DNA from: Nitrospinae bacterium AH_259_B05_G02_I21
Lineage (GTDB): Bacteria; JADFOP01
DNA: 64,000 nucleotides
Direction: 5' to 3'
NCBI GenBank assembly: GCA_027717595.1
Contig: JALLOF010000002.1
Span: forward strand, 1 to 64,000
Of the stretch, positions 26,519 through 34,957 are shown in pieces. A program made the position numbers and the translations under genes. Position 1 is the stretch's first letter, and every line of letters begins with the position of its first letter. The notes under the pieces were generated by a model. That model was not told where the DNA came from, did not search any database, and saw only the letters and a program-made list of their open reading frames with translations.

Positions 26519-27252
26519 TGGTTTTCCCAAAAGTTTGGTGCCTTTTCTGAGGCTTGGGCGGGCGCAACCCTGGCCTTATCCAAAATGCGCCTGCTCTCCG
26601 GACCGCAGTTAAACAGAAGATCAATCCCCCCCAAAGCGGGGAGGAACCCCTCAAAGAGTTGTGGATAGATAGGATGTTGAAACTCTTGGTATACAATTTT
26701 AATATCAGCCCGCTTAAAGGCTGGCTCATCAATATACACTCGGCCCCAACGACCGGAGAGGTAGGTCGTCGCCCCAACTGCCTTACAGAGTCTTAAATTA
26801 AGCTCTGAGCCCTTCCCGCTAATTCCTAGCTCTGATGACCTGATAAACCGCGTTGCAACACCAAGATGCTTCGCAAGGAGCAAGATCAGAACAATATTGA
26901 GATCCAACAACATATACCATGAACGTTCATAAATTGTCTGAAAATCTGCCTCGTAATCTGGGAAATACGGGGCTGAACGATAATGATTGGCGATGGTAGT
27001 CCAATGCTTTCGGCGCCAATCCTTGGAGTTATCGATCTCCACCTCAAGTATCGTCTTCGAGGAGCCCCTCCCACGCCGCACAGGCACAGTCAACAGCTTC
27101 TCTCCTTGGGGCGTCTTGATGCGATTGCGATTTTGGAAGTAATTCTTGCGGAACTGGACATTGTCCAGCAGTACGAAAATCTCGCTCTGGCAGGCCTTGT
27201 CAAAAAAGCCGAGCCAAGGTAAATACTCCGGCTGGTGAATAGTGACAATCAT
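26515..27252 (-). CDS. wbqC: WbqC family protein
   Basis: 245 residues matching the WbqC-like family over its length. The diagnostic opening [19 protein letters not shown] is followed by [22 protein letters not shown] and LTVPVRRG. Later [21 protein letters not shown] and [11 protein letters not shown] also fit. WbqC genes occur in O-antigen and nonulosonate loci; the biochemical role is not settled, with amide-forming or acyl transfer on amino sugars suspected. Its position between the aminotransferase and the cytidylyltransferase supports a precursor-modification role before activation. The 136-base gap downstream of the aminotransferase shows no clear promoter or terminator. Confidence 0.88.
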   Translation of the reverse strand: MIVTIHQPEYLPWLGFFDKACQSEIFVLLDNVQFRKNYFQNRNRIKTPQGEKLLTVPVRRGRGSSKTILEVEIDNSKDWRRKHWTTIANHYRSAPYFPDYEADFQTIYERSWYMLLDLNIVLILLLAKHLGVATRFIRSSELGISGKGSELNLRLCKAVGATTYLSGRWGRVYIDEPAFKRADIKIVYQEFQHPIYPQLFEGFLPALGGIDLLFNCGPESRRILDKARVAPAQASEKAPNFWENQ

Positions 27253-27388
27253 CTCCGCGTCCTATTAACACCCCAGCCAGAGATTACTCCTCAAGCGCCC
27301 ATCCCCACTCTCTCCAGCAACTAAAGGCTCCCCAAAGCGATCTTTTTCTGCTCAACATCGACCCCTTCTGTGCCTTGAGGTCCCCGAA

Positions 27389-28453
27389 TCAGAGCAAGGC
27401 TCGGGCAGCCTCAATCACTCTGCGGCACTCTTTGTCGTTGAGCCCTGGATAGATTGGTAGGGAAACGCTCCTTCGCATGGCGCCCTCCGTGTTGGGATAC
27501 CGTCGCGGGGGCAACCCCATGTAGCGGTGGAGAGGCCGATAGACCCCTCGGGTGCAATGAATCCCCTCTTCATTCATGGCTCGCAGAAAGGACCTGCTGC
27601 CCCGGGGGATCTTGAGAACGTATCGATAATAGATAGACAGACGGTGGGGGTCCTCGATAGGCACCTCCACGTCGTGCGGGGCAAAAGCGGTTGTGTAGCG
27701 TCGGGCAATGGCTCGTCGCCTCCGAATGAAGGAGGCAAGTTTTCTAAGCTGGACCGTACCCATAGCGGCCTGAAAATCTGTCATGCCATAGTTAAACCGC
27801 AAGCGGGCGGAGGGTTTCTTATCGTAGGCTCGCAAGTCTCTCAGCCGGCGTGCCAATGACTCGCGTGAGACCAAAACCATCCCGCCGTGCCCCGTGGTCA
27901 TGACCTTGGTGGAATAAAAGGAAAAGACGGCCAAGTCGCCGAACACCCCCACCGGACGACCGTCAAATGTGGCACCCACAGCCTGGGCACAATCTTCGAT
28001 GAGGACAAGCCGATACTCCTTGACGATGGCTCGAATCTCCGCCATCTTGGCCGGTTTCCCGTACATGTGCGGAACGATGACGGCTCGAGTCCGCTTGCCC
28101 ACGGCCTCGGCGAGCGCCTTAGGCGACAGGCTGTAATCATCGAGATCGATGTCCACGACCCGGGGCCGGGCCCGAACGTACCCCACGGCATTGAGTAAGG
28201 CGACGCAGACGTAGCTTGGCACGACAACCTCATCGCCAGGACCGATGTCCAAGGCGAGCAAGCTGAGATGGAGGCCCGCTGAGCCGGAGTTGACTGCCAC
28301 GGCGAGATGGCCTTCGTGGCGCTTGCTGAAGGCGTCCTCAAAGGCCTCAACAGCCGCGCCCATGGTGAGCTCACCACGCTTCAAATAGCGGCCCGCGGCA
28401 GCGAACTCCTTCTCTCCTATCGTTGGCTTGGAATGGACAATGACGCTAGGCAC
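27389..28453 (-). CDS. DegT/DnrJ/EryC1/StrS aminotransferase
   Basis: A 354-residue PLP-dependent sugar aminotransferase. VNSGSAGLHLSLLAL, GDEVVVPSYVCVA, VLIEDCAQAVGA (PLP Asp) and FSFYSTKVMTTGHGG with the Schiff-base Lys are all present. RFNYGMTDFQAAMG and the closing LPIYPGL complete the family. It converts a keto group on a nucleotide-linked sugar to an amine, usually with glutamate as donor. The GTG at 28453 overlaps the PseG-like gene by 8 bases and has AAGG upstream; a TTG five codons earlier is possible. In pseudaminate and legionaminate pathways this is the PseC/LegC step. The required upstream 4,6-dehydratase is not found in this window. Confidence 0.88.
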   Translation of the reverse strand: MPSVIVHSKPTIGEKEFAAAGRYLKRGELTMGAAVEAFEDAFSKRHEGHLAVAVNSGSAGLHLSLLALDIGPGDEVVVPSYVCVALLNAVGYVRARPRVVDIDLDDYSLSPKALAEAVGKRTRAVIVPHMYGKPAKMAEIRAIVKEYRLVLIEDCAQAVGATFDGRPVGVFGDLAVFSFYSTKVMTTGHGGMVLVSRESLARRLRDLRAYDKKPSARLRFNYGMTDFQAAMGTVQLRKLASFIRRRRAIARRYTTAFAPHDVEVPIEDPHRLSIYYRYVLKIPRGSRSFLRAMNEEGIHCTRGVYRPLHRYMGLPPRRYPNTEGAMRRSVSLPIYPGLNDKECRRVIEAARALL

Positions 28454-29483
28454 GGGCGACCTTGGCAATAATGCGAGCTATTCGATCCGCCCCCAAGCTG
28501 TCGACAATAGCTCGGCCCCGCTCGCTCATGGCACGCAGGCGGCCTGGGTCTACGAGCAGTGCAGAGACCGTCTCGGCGATGGTTCCCTCGGAAACCTCCA
28601 TCCCATCACCCAGACTAATGACGCTGCCCAGCCGCTGAAAGGCGCGGGCCTGGACCTCCTCGTGAGGATCCTCATGGAGGACGACGGCGGGGGTACCGAC
28701 GCAGGCTAATTCATAAAGGGTGTTCCCCCCAATGGAGATGGCAAGGTCGGCCTCGAAGAAAAGGCACTCCACATCCGAAGGGTCAACCAACAAATGGAAG
28801 TTCTGCCCTCTGAGCCGGTCGCCCATACGTCCGAGGCGCTCCTGAAAAGGAAAAGCCGGTCCGACAAGGATCGTCTTTCGCACCTTCGGCCCAATACGCT
28901 CTAAGGCTGAAAGAATCCTGAACAACGACCCCGAAGGGTTAGAACCCCCGAGGGTGACTACCACATGATCAGAACTTTCGGAGAAGCTTTTTGAGCGTTG
29001 GACAAAGGGGAGGAACGCCTTCCGCACGATAGCGTAGGCAGGTCCCAGGCAGTATCGGGTACCGTCCCACCGGTGGCAAGCGTGCCACTCCTCCACCACA
29101 GTACAATTGACCACCACGTCGCACTTCACTTTTGGATTCGGGATGTCCTCTACACACACGGTTCGAAAGCCGGCTGACCGAATCGTGGGTATATAGGACT
29201 CTGGCAGGACGGATACACAGGTCACCAAAACCGTAGACCCGAGAGCCCGAAGCAGGTCTGTGGTCTCCCGCACCTCCTCATCCAAGTCCCCCCCCGAGGT
29301 GAGGCAGGTATAGGGTAGACCCCACTCGAATAGCTTAGCCTCGCAAGCCGGGGATGGATGAATGAGCACATGAGTCTGCAACTCAAAGGAAGCCAGGGCC
29401 TCGGCGAGAGCCCAGCTCTTGTAGAGAGCCCCCATTCCCAAGTCTTTCGAGCCTTCGGTCCTAATGACCACCGGGGTGGTCAC
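28446..29483 (-). CDS. PseG-like nucleotide-sugar hydrolase/glycosyltransferase-fold protein lacking the catalytic His
   Basis: 345 residues of the GT-B fold. The order of motifs follows PseG (UDP-2,4-diacetamido-2,4,6-trideoxy-hexose hydrolase): VVIRTEGSKDLGMG near the start, VVNCTVVEEWH, VVVTLGGSNPSG and AISIGGNTLYELACVGTPAVV. In PseG the N-terminal loop reads GxGHxxR, and that His is needed for UDP release. Here the loop is GMGALYKS, so Ala and Lys replace His and Arg. The GTG start overlaps the NeuB-like stop as GTGA. The protein may use another residue, act on a different substrate or be a non-hydrolytic relative. The position between aminotransferase and sugar-acid synthase is exactly that of PseG or LegG. 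Confidence 0.8.
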   Translation of the reverse strand: MTTPVVIRTEGSKDLGMGALYKSWALAEALASFELQTHVLIHPSPACEAKLFEWGLPYTCLTSGGDLDEEVRETTDLLRALGSTVLVTCVSVLPESYIPTIRSAGFRTVCVEDIPNPKVKCDVVVNCTVVEEWHACHRWDGTRYCLGPAYAIVRKAFLPFVQRSKSFSESSDHVVVTLGGSNPSGSLFRILSALERIGPKVRKTILVGPAFPFQERLGRMGDRLRGQNFHLLVDPSDVECLFFEADLAISIGGNTLYELACVGTPAVVLHEDPHEEVQARAFQRLGSVISLGDGMEVSEGTIAETVSALLVDPGRLRAMSERGRAIVDSLGADRIARIIAKVARA

Positions 29484-30523
29484 GCGAGGTCTTCCCAGTG
29501 TAAAGGTTCTTCTGCTTCCAGATTGCGCGAAGCTCGCCATCCCAGAACCTCGTCCCAGTGCTTAGGAGCTATACCGTTTCCCGGCCGGCGAACGTCGACC
29601 ATCTCCTCCGTAATAATGGTCCCCGCCGGAATATCTACTAAGGTAACGATGCCAACCCGGTTGGTAAGTCGATGCTCTTCCTCCGAGGACGACGGGACCT
29701 TCCGGCCATGGCCCAGGGCTGGCTCGACGGCGCGAACGGTCTCAATGAGCTGACGATACTCCTCCTCGGTCAGAGAGAGGATGTGGTCTGGGCCGTCGGC
29801 CGTCTTGTCGTAGGTGAAGTGCCGCTCGACCATGTTGGCCCCCAACGCCACGGCGGCTAAGGAGACCTCGGTGCCAAGGGTGTGGTCCGACCAGCCCACA
29901 GGAAGCCCGAAGGCCTCCTTCATGGTGGGAATGACCCGCAGGTTGGCCTCATGGTGCTTGGTGGGGTAGTTCGACACGCAGTGCAGCATAATGAGCCGGT
30001 CGCCCGCCCCGGCGGTGTCGATGGTCTCCACCGACTCTTGAACCTCCTCAAGGGTGCACATCCCTGTGGAGAGAATGATGGGTTTGCCTGTCTGGGCCAC
30101 CTCCCGGAGCAAAGGGATGTGGCAGGCCAGGTCGGAGCCAATCTTGTAAATAGGAACCCCAAGCTCTTCCATGAACTCCAGGTCTTTCATGTGGCTGGGG
30201 GCCGAGTAGATGGTCACTCCTTTAGAGCGGGCGTGCTCGAAAACGGCCCGCTGGAGCTCCTTGGGTGGCTCGCTCTTCTTGAAGACCTCGTACTGAGGTA
30301 CGTAGCCCGTCACCTCGAGATTAAACATGGCCTTCTTTGTCGTGATGGTCTCGGCCTCAAACGTTTGAAGTTTGACTGCGTCCAGGCCGACTCGAACAGC
30401 CGCATCGATTAGCCAAACCCCTTTCTCCACAGTCTTGAAATTCCCGCCAATCTCGGCCACAAAGTAAACTGGGGTTTTATCGCCAACCCACTTGTCTCCC
30501 AGCTTCACTTGCTTCATCGTCAC
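29480..30523 (-). CDS. neuB: NeuB-type nonulosonic acid synthase with SAF domain
   Basis: 347 residues. The TIM-barrel synthase part has FVAEIGGNFKTVEKG, VKLQTFEAETI, KIGSDL, ILSTGMCTLEEV, GWSDHTLGTEVSLAAVALGA and MVERHFT, all conserved in N-acetylneuraminate, legionaminate and pseudaminate synthases. The C-terminal antifreeze-like SAF domain begins near TNRVGIVTLVDIPAG and includes VRRPGNGIAPKHW. The enzyme condenses phosphoenolpyruvate with a six-carbon amino sugar to give a nine-carbon sugar acid. The GTG start has GGGGAG 5 bases before it. Which nonulosonate is made cannot be decided here; neighbours resemble the pseudaminate/legionaminate routes more than sialic acid. Confidence 0.9.
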   Translation of the reverse strand: MTMKQVKLGDKWVGDKTPVYFVAEIGGNFKTVEKGVWLIDAAVRVGLDAVKLQTFEAETITTKKAMFNLEVTGYVPQYEVFKKSEPPKELQRAVFEHARSKGVTIYSAPSHMKDLEFMEELGVPIYKIGSDLACHIPLLREVAQTGKPIILSTGMCTLEEVQESVETIDTAGAGDRLIMLHCVSNYPTKHHEANLRVIPTMKEAFGLPVGWSDHTLGTEVSLAAVALGANMVERHFTYDKTADGPDHILSLTEEEYRQLIETVRAVEPALGHGRKVPSSSEEEHRLTNRVGIVTLVDIPAGTIITEEMVDVRRPGNGIAPKHWDEVLGWRASRNLEAEEPLHWEDLA

Positions 30524-30541
30524 AGCTTCTCCCCATCTACT

Positions 30542-31600
30542 CTATTGGCCAATAACCTCCGTCCGCTTCGTGTAGGCCTCCAGCTGGATAACCCTCCCAT
30601 CCACTTCGAAGCGTCGTACCTCGGTCTTTCGCGGAAGGTGGCAGGCCTTGCAGGGTGTGAGAAGCTCCACCCCACGCCGTTGCCTGTGGATTGCCCGAGC
30701 CTCGGTGAGCCGCTCCCCATGCCATATTTCATAGAGGGACTGGGTGTTCACGTCTCCCACGATGTGACGGCCGAGCTCATCGTTGATACAGAGGAGCACC
30801 TTCCCGTCAGAGCCGATGACGAGCCGCTGGTAGAGCACGGGGCAAGAGAACCCTTCCTCGTACTCGATATCCGTATCGAGGTGGAGGTAGTCCATCAGAG
30901 GGTTGGTAGAGACCTGATCCACGATGGGCTCGAAGAGATCGTAGAAGGCCTGGGGGTCATCCTTGATAGCGGGCCAGACCGTCTGGACTTTGATGACCGG
31001 CTTGGCTGACCCCCGGCGCTCCTTGATTGCCTTGTAGGTGCGAATCTTCTCCACCGCCTCGTCGAACTTGGCTGGCCGGCGGATTTTCTCGTACGTCTCA
31101 CCCACGCCGTCAAAGGAGATGGTTAGCCAGTCGAGGCCCGCATCAAGCATCTCCTCAAACTGGGTCGGGTTGAGACGCAGGCCGTTGGTCAGGGTGGAGA
31201 CTTCCTTGATTCCCTTTTCCTTCGCGTAGCGGGTAAGCTCGACAATCTTCCGATGAAGGAACGGTTCGCCCCGGAAAGAGAGACGGATGGAGTAGGTCCC
31301 GTAGTGTGCGCACTCATCGACAATCTTCCGAAAGAGATCGGGATCAATATTCTTGTGAGTGACCATCTTTTTGAAGTCGTCGCTGACCGTGTAGCACATG
31401 GGACAAACCATATCGCAGGCGCTGGAGAGCTCTATGTCTACGTGGTCGGGAAAGCGGCTCACCCTGCCGAGACGAGGATAGATGTGCCACCGGAACCGGT
31501 TCGTCAGGTAGCGCACGAAATGGCCCCGGCCGCGCCCCAGGTTAAACTTCAGCCACTGCAAGGGAGTGCTGAGAGTGAATTGGCCTTTGTTGATTTTCAT
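30542..31600 (-). CDS. Radical SAM/SPASM domain protein
   Basis: 352 residues. The radical SAM motif is CDMVCPMC. SFRGEPFLHR and WLTISFDGVGETYEKI follow the fold. The C-terminal SPASM-like region has CPVLYQRLVIGSDGKVLLC and TPCKACHLPRKTE. The ATG has a G-rich site 5 bases upstream. It lies directly before the NeuB-like gene (18 bases), so it may act in the same precursor pathway, for example on the amino sugar or sugar acid. SPASM enzymes in sugar loci are largely uncharacterised, and a peptide substrate cannot be excluded. No small precursor-peptide gene is visible next to it. Confidence 0.9.
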   Translation of the reverse strand: MKINKGQFTLSTPLQWLKFNLGRGRGHFVRYLTNRFRWHIYPRLGRVSRFPDHVDIELSSACDMVCPMCYTVSDDFKKMVTHKNIDPDLFRKIVDECAHYGTYSIRLSFRGEPFLHRKIVELTRYAKEKGIKEVSTLTNGLRLNPTQFEEMLDAGLDWLTISFDGVGETYEKIRRPAKFDEAVEKIRTYKAIKERRGSAKPVIKVQTVWPAIKDDPQAFYDLFEPIVDQVSTNPLMDYLHLDTDIEYEEGFSCPVLYQRLVIGSDGKVLLCINDELGRHIVGDVNTQSLYEIWHGERLTEARAIHRQRRGVELLTPCKACHLPRKTEVRRFEVDGRVIQLEAYTKRTEVIGQ

Positions 31601-31642
31601 AGAACCCCCCAAACCTTTAACAGAGTAATGAAACTTACCTCC

Positions 31643-32665
31643 TCACTCGACCGGCTTCTCGGCAAAGAGACGGAGGTTGTTGCCCCTCCCTGCCCGATTG
31701 ATGACGTTTTGCAACTCGTTGATGTTCGCCTTTACGAATTGCCTCGCCTCGGTATGGTACATTCCAAAGACTTTCCACGCTTCTTCGCCAAAAACGGAGA
31801 GAATTTTTTCCACATCGAGGCCGTGGGTTTCCTGATGCCGGGTCACAAAGCTAGCCTTTTCAACCATCTTTTGAAGCGTCGCGGGCGTGAAGTAGAGGAT
31901 ATGCAGTTCCCCTTGAAAGAACGGCGCGTGGACGCTCAGGAAGAGAACCTCCACGCTGTCGAAATTGGGCACATAGATGAACACCATACCTCCCAGCTTC
32001 AGTACCCTCCACACTTCGCACAACGTTGCCATAGGCCTGGGGAGGTGTTCAAGAACATCCCACATAACCACGACATCGAAGGCCTCGGATGGGAAATTGG
32101 CGTCAAGGAGGTCACAGTTGTGAATGTTGTCAAGCCCCAGGGCGTCCCGGGCGTACTCGCACCCGAAGCGGTTAATCTCAACCCCCGTAACGTTCCAGCC
32201 CAACGCACGGGCTGAGTCCAGGAAATGGCCGTTGGCTGAACCGACTTCGAGAAGGGTGCCAGGTGTCGGCCTATACGCAGCTATATAGCGCAGGCGCTCT
32301 CGGTACAACCGTTCCTGGCGATATTTCGCGCTCTTGAGCAGAAGCTCCCGTGCCATGAAATTGTACCGTTCATCGTTGTAAAGCGAGGGAATCACTTGGT
32401 CTTTGACACGGGGGTTGATGTAGATGAGGCCGCAACGCTTACAGCGGACAAAACGAAATCCATCCCTGAAGAAAAGTTCTTCCTCGTGATCCTTCGCCTC
32501 ACAGAGATAACAGGGTACGTCCTCAGCTAAATCGTCCTTAAGGCACCCAGTCTGGTCGTCCACCAAGGACTCCAGCACCTGGCGACGCATGTCCCTGAGA
32601 GCATCCATCACGCCCTCGGGATGAAGTTCAGACATATCAATAGGATCCTGTTTAGTCGGCTTCAT
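31643..32665 (-). CDS. Class I SAM methyltransferase with N-terminal zinc-binding motif
   Basis: 340 residues. An N-terminal ~50-residue leader precedes the Cys pairs CYLCEAKD and VRCKRCGLIYINPRV. The catalytic core has LLEVGSANGHFLDSA, VTGVEINRFGCEYA and VVMWDVLEHLPRP. The architecture equals that of the intact genes at 13.9 and 46.6 kb and the broken gene at 38.8 kb. Such enzymes methylate sugars or related glycan building blocks. The ATG overlaps the large glycosyltransferase stop region by 14 bases. It is the gene immediately before the precursor block and may decorate its product. Confidence 0.87.
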   Translation of the reverse strand: MKPTKQDPIDMSELHPEGVMDALRDMRRQVLESLVDDQTGCLKDDLAEDVPCYLCEAKDHEEELFFRDGFRFVRCKRCGLIYINPRVKDQVIPSLYNDERYNFMARELLLKSAKYRQERLYRERLRYIAAYRPTPGTLLEVGSANGHFLDSARALGWNVTGVEINRFGCEYARDALGLDNIHNCDLLDANFPSEAFDVVVMWDVLEHLPRPMATLCEVWRVLKLGGMVFIYVPNFDSVEVLFLSVHAPFFQGELHILYFTPATLQKMVEKASFVTRHQETHGLDVEKILSVFGEEAWKVFGMYHTEARQFVKANINELQNVINRAGRGNNLRLFAEKPVE

Positions 32666-34787
32666 GCATCACCTTTGCCATCGATATCAGCTTAGCTGAG
32701 AGGAGGCTCTGCAGTGTCTCGGCCACCCTGTCCGCAGCCCAACCATCGTGAGAGGCTGCATTTTTGTATCGATATTGGTCCTGACATTCCCCGAGGGCTG
32801 ACCGGAGGGCTTCATCCGTCAAAAGGCGCTCCAGCGCCCCCGCTAGCCCCATTGGTGTATCCACATCCAACGCCACCCCTGCTGCTGCGTAGCTCTGAGT
32901 TTTAGGATAATAGTCCAGGTACAGGTTGATGAACGGCCTGCCCATGAGGATGGCCTCTAGGCCGATGGTGGAAGGCGCTGTGACTACCACGTCGCTCACA
33001 GCCATCCACTCGTAGAGCATCTCGTCGGTCACGACCACATCACCCATCCCTCGGGCCGCCAAGGCTCGCTCATACCAAGCTTTAGGCACCCCTGGAGGGG
33101 CCTTCAAGACCCATTGGACGGAAGGCAAGGAGTCCCGGGCCTGCAGGAGGCTCTCAAGATAGGGCCCAATGGTGGCTCGATCGACGGTGGCAAAGCCCCG
33201 TGGCGGACAAAAGAGCACCACGGGGCGCTCGGGGCTGAGGCCCCGGCGGGCTAGGATCTCTTCCTTCCGGAAGAGTTCGCCCGTGCGCCGCAGCACGTCG
33301 AAGCGAGGGCAACCCGTCACCACCACTCGTTCGGCGGGGTAAGTGCTCCTAGTAGTGAGAAGCGTCTTGGTAGCCTCATCGAACACGGCTATCACGTCCG
33401 GCAGCAGGTCGAGGTCCCGCGGTCCATACCGCTTCATATAATCCGAATTCACTGGACCAATCTCCCCGTGCTGCAGCCCGAGGGTGGGAACCCCAGCAGC
33501 ACGGCAGGCCACGATCAAGGCTCGTCCCAGAGGCCCGGTCTCATAGCTGATAGCGCAGGCTCTCGGGCGCCATGCCGCAACGAGGGCGTGGGCGGCCTCG
33601 ATCCATCCGATGATCCCTGTGAGGTAGTCCTCCGCCAGGAACTGAAACCGCGGCGCCAGAGCCGGCCAGAGATCGAGGCCATCGAAGCGAAAGGCCGAGG
33701 ACATGGGTGGCGAGGGACTGTTCCAGAGGGACCGCCGCGCTCGGGCCCACCGCAACCCGCAAACGATCCCTCGGAGAGTAAAGAAGCGATCCATAACCGA
33801 CCAAGGGACGGTCCGCTCGGCCCACAGCCGATGGATGGTCTCCCGCCACCCCCTGCGAACGGAGTACGGCATATCAACTGCCAGCACGGGACCCTGGCCA
33901 CGGGCCAAAAGCTCTGCAATAACTGGGTAGCAAACCGGGTCGGTCCAGGTGAAGGCTCGGGCCATCGGGTCGTAGTCCTTCCGCCAATAGCTGCTTGCCG
34001 AGCAAAAGATAATCGGCCGCCTTTTCGACCACCGGCGACGGACACGCAAGGCTGCCAACCGAGCCAGAGTGCTTCGGAGCCGAGCGGCTCCCCACATCGC
34101 CCACATCCCAACGCGCAACCGATGGAGAAGCGAGACCAGCCGACCGAGCCAGCGGGAACGCCACGACTTCCACACATTCGGCTTCACCCTCTGGACGGGA
34201 ATCCCTCTCTTCTCGCTCTCCGCACAGAAAACCCGAGCAAAGAGCCACGGGTCTTCTAGAAGCCCAAAGAGGGGCGCCCACTCCGACGAGAACTCCTCCG
34301 GGTCGATGATGGCGCACCAATCGGGCTTCTCTCTCTCAAGGAGGGCTTCGATTTTGGAGCGAACGATCACTAGGTTTTCCAGATCCACAAAGAGGGCCGG
34401 AGCTAAAAACTCCCAAAGGGGTATGCTCTCGTACTCTATTAACTGACCCAACGCTTGCCCTTCTTCCATGGAACGGCATGGGAGGTCATTAATCCACTCA
34501 ATAGTAGCGGCTCTATAGTTGGGCAACCCTCCTTCGTTCAGACCATTATCTATAAATTCCTCACAGAATCCATGAGCCTCTAAAGAGCGCAGTCCCTCGA
34601 CTCTCCAGGCCAGTGCCTGAAGTTTTCCCCTGCGACGGCCCTCCGCCACGAGCCTTGACAGCGCTTCCGGATCCTCCGCCCCCGAGACCATGAGTAACCC
34701 TCGGGAACCCCAGGAGCTCTCGGAAAGAGAGGTTCGTGCCCTGTCCTTTCCCAACGAGGAAACGACCTTGGCGCTACGACAAACCAT
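32652..34787 (-). CDS. Large capsule-type GT-B glycosyltransferase
   Basis: About 711 residues. The C-terminal half resembles capsule polysaccharide and CDP-glycerol-type GT-B transferases: LGLQHGEIGPVNSDYM, VVVTGCPRFDVL, VLFCPPRG, WVLKAPPG and VTAPSTIGLEAILMGRPFINL (donor site). The N-terminal ~330 residues (LLMVSGAEDPEALSRLV onwards) match nothing I recognise and may be the acceptor domain, with a basic, Trp/Arg-rich stretch near 230-290. The start is uncertain: the ATG used here has GGAG upstream, an ATG at 34691 follows CGAGGG by 6 bases, and the open frame extends further up over a GT4 remnant. Donor sugar unknown; no membrane helix is evident. Confidence 0.7.
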   Translation of the reverse strand: MVCRSAKVVSSLGKDRARTSLSESSWGSRGLLMVSGAEDPEALSRLVAEGRRRGKLQALAWRVEGLRSLEAHGFCEEFIDNGLNEGGLPNYRAATIEWINDLPCRSMEEGQALGQLIEYESIPLWEFLAPALFVDLENLVIVRSKIEALLEREKPDWCAIIDPEEFSSEWAPLFGLLEDPWLFARVFCAESEKRGIPVQRVKPNVWKSWRSRWLGRLVSLLHRLRVGMWAMWGAARLRSTLARLAALRVRRRWSKRRPIIFCSASSYWRKDYDPMARAFTWTDPVCYPVIAELLARGQGPVLAVDMPYSVRRGWRETIHRLWAERTVPWSVMDRFFTLRGIVCGLRWARARRSLWNSPSPPMSSAFRFDGLDLWPALAPRFQFLAEDYLTGIIGWIEAAHALVAAWRPRACAISYETGPLGRALIVACRAAGVPTLGLQHGEIGPVNSDYMKRYGPRDLDLLPDVIAVFDEATKTLLTTRSTYPAERVVVTGCPRFDVLRRTGELFRKEEILARRGLSPERPVVLFCPPRGFATVDRATIGPYLESLLQARDSLPSVQWVLKAPPGVPKAWYERALAARGMGDVVVTDEMLYEWMAVSDVVVTAPSTIGLEAILMGRPFINLYLDYYPKTQSYAAAGVALDVDTPMGLAGALERLLTDEALRSALGECQDQYRYKNAASHDGWAADRVAETLQSLLSAKLISMAKVMHEAD

Positions 34788-34819
34788 CTCGCTCCATGAC
34801 CTTTTCGTAAATGTCCTTT

Positions 34820-34957
34820 TCAAGCCTCCTCCCACTGACGGCCATCGAATACGGCGGCCCGTTCCCAGCCAAACTGGCCCAGGCACCCGCGCAAAGTAGA
34901 ATCAGCCAAGAACTTCTCGATCGCCTCACGAAAGGGATTGCTGGACAACTCTCCGCT
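34820..34957 (-). pseudogene. C-terminal remnant of a GT4 glycosyltransferase
   Basis: A 45-codon stretch reads SGELSSNPFREAIEKFLADS then LRGCLGQFGWERAAVFD and ends EEA-stop. This is the usual C-terminal helix pair of GT4 enzymes (EAIEKFLADSxLRxxLGxxGxxRA). It is in a different frame from the GT-C gene that ends inside it at 34926, and upstream only fragments continue in its own frame. The last ~18 residues of the GT-C protein are read from the same DNA out of frame. The simplest account is that recombination placed the GT-C gene against the tail of an older GT4 gene. No start codon with a ribosome site serves this piece. Confidence 0.6.

Noticed and set aside
31253-32215. Long plus-strand open frames opposite real genes (also 21831-22547, 9473-10390 and 33468-34259)
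   Set aside because: They mirror well-supported minus-strand genes and have no family motif; typical shadows in GC-rich coding DNA.
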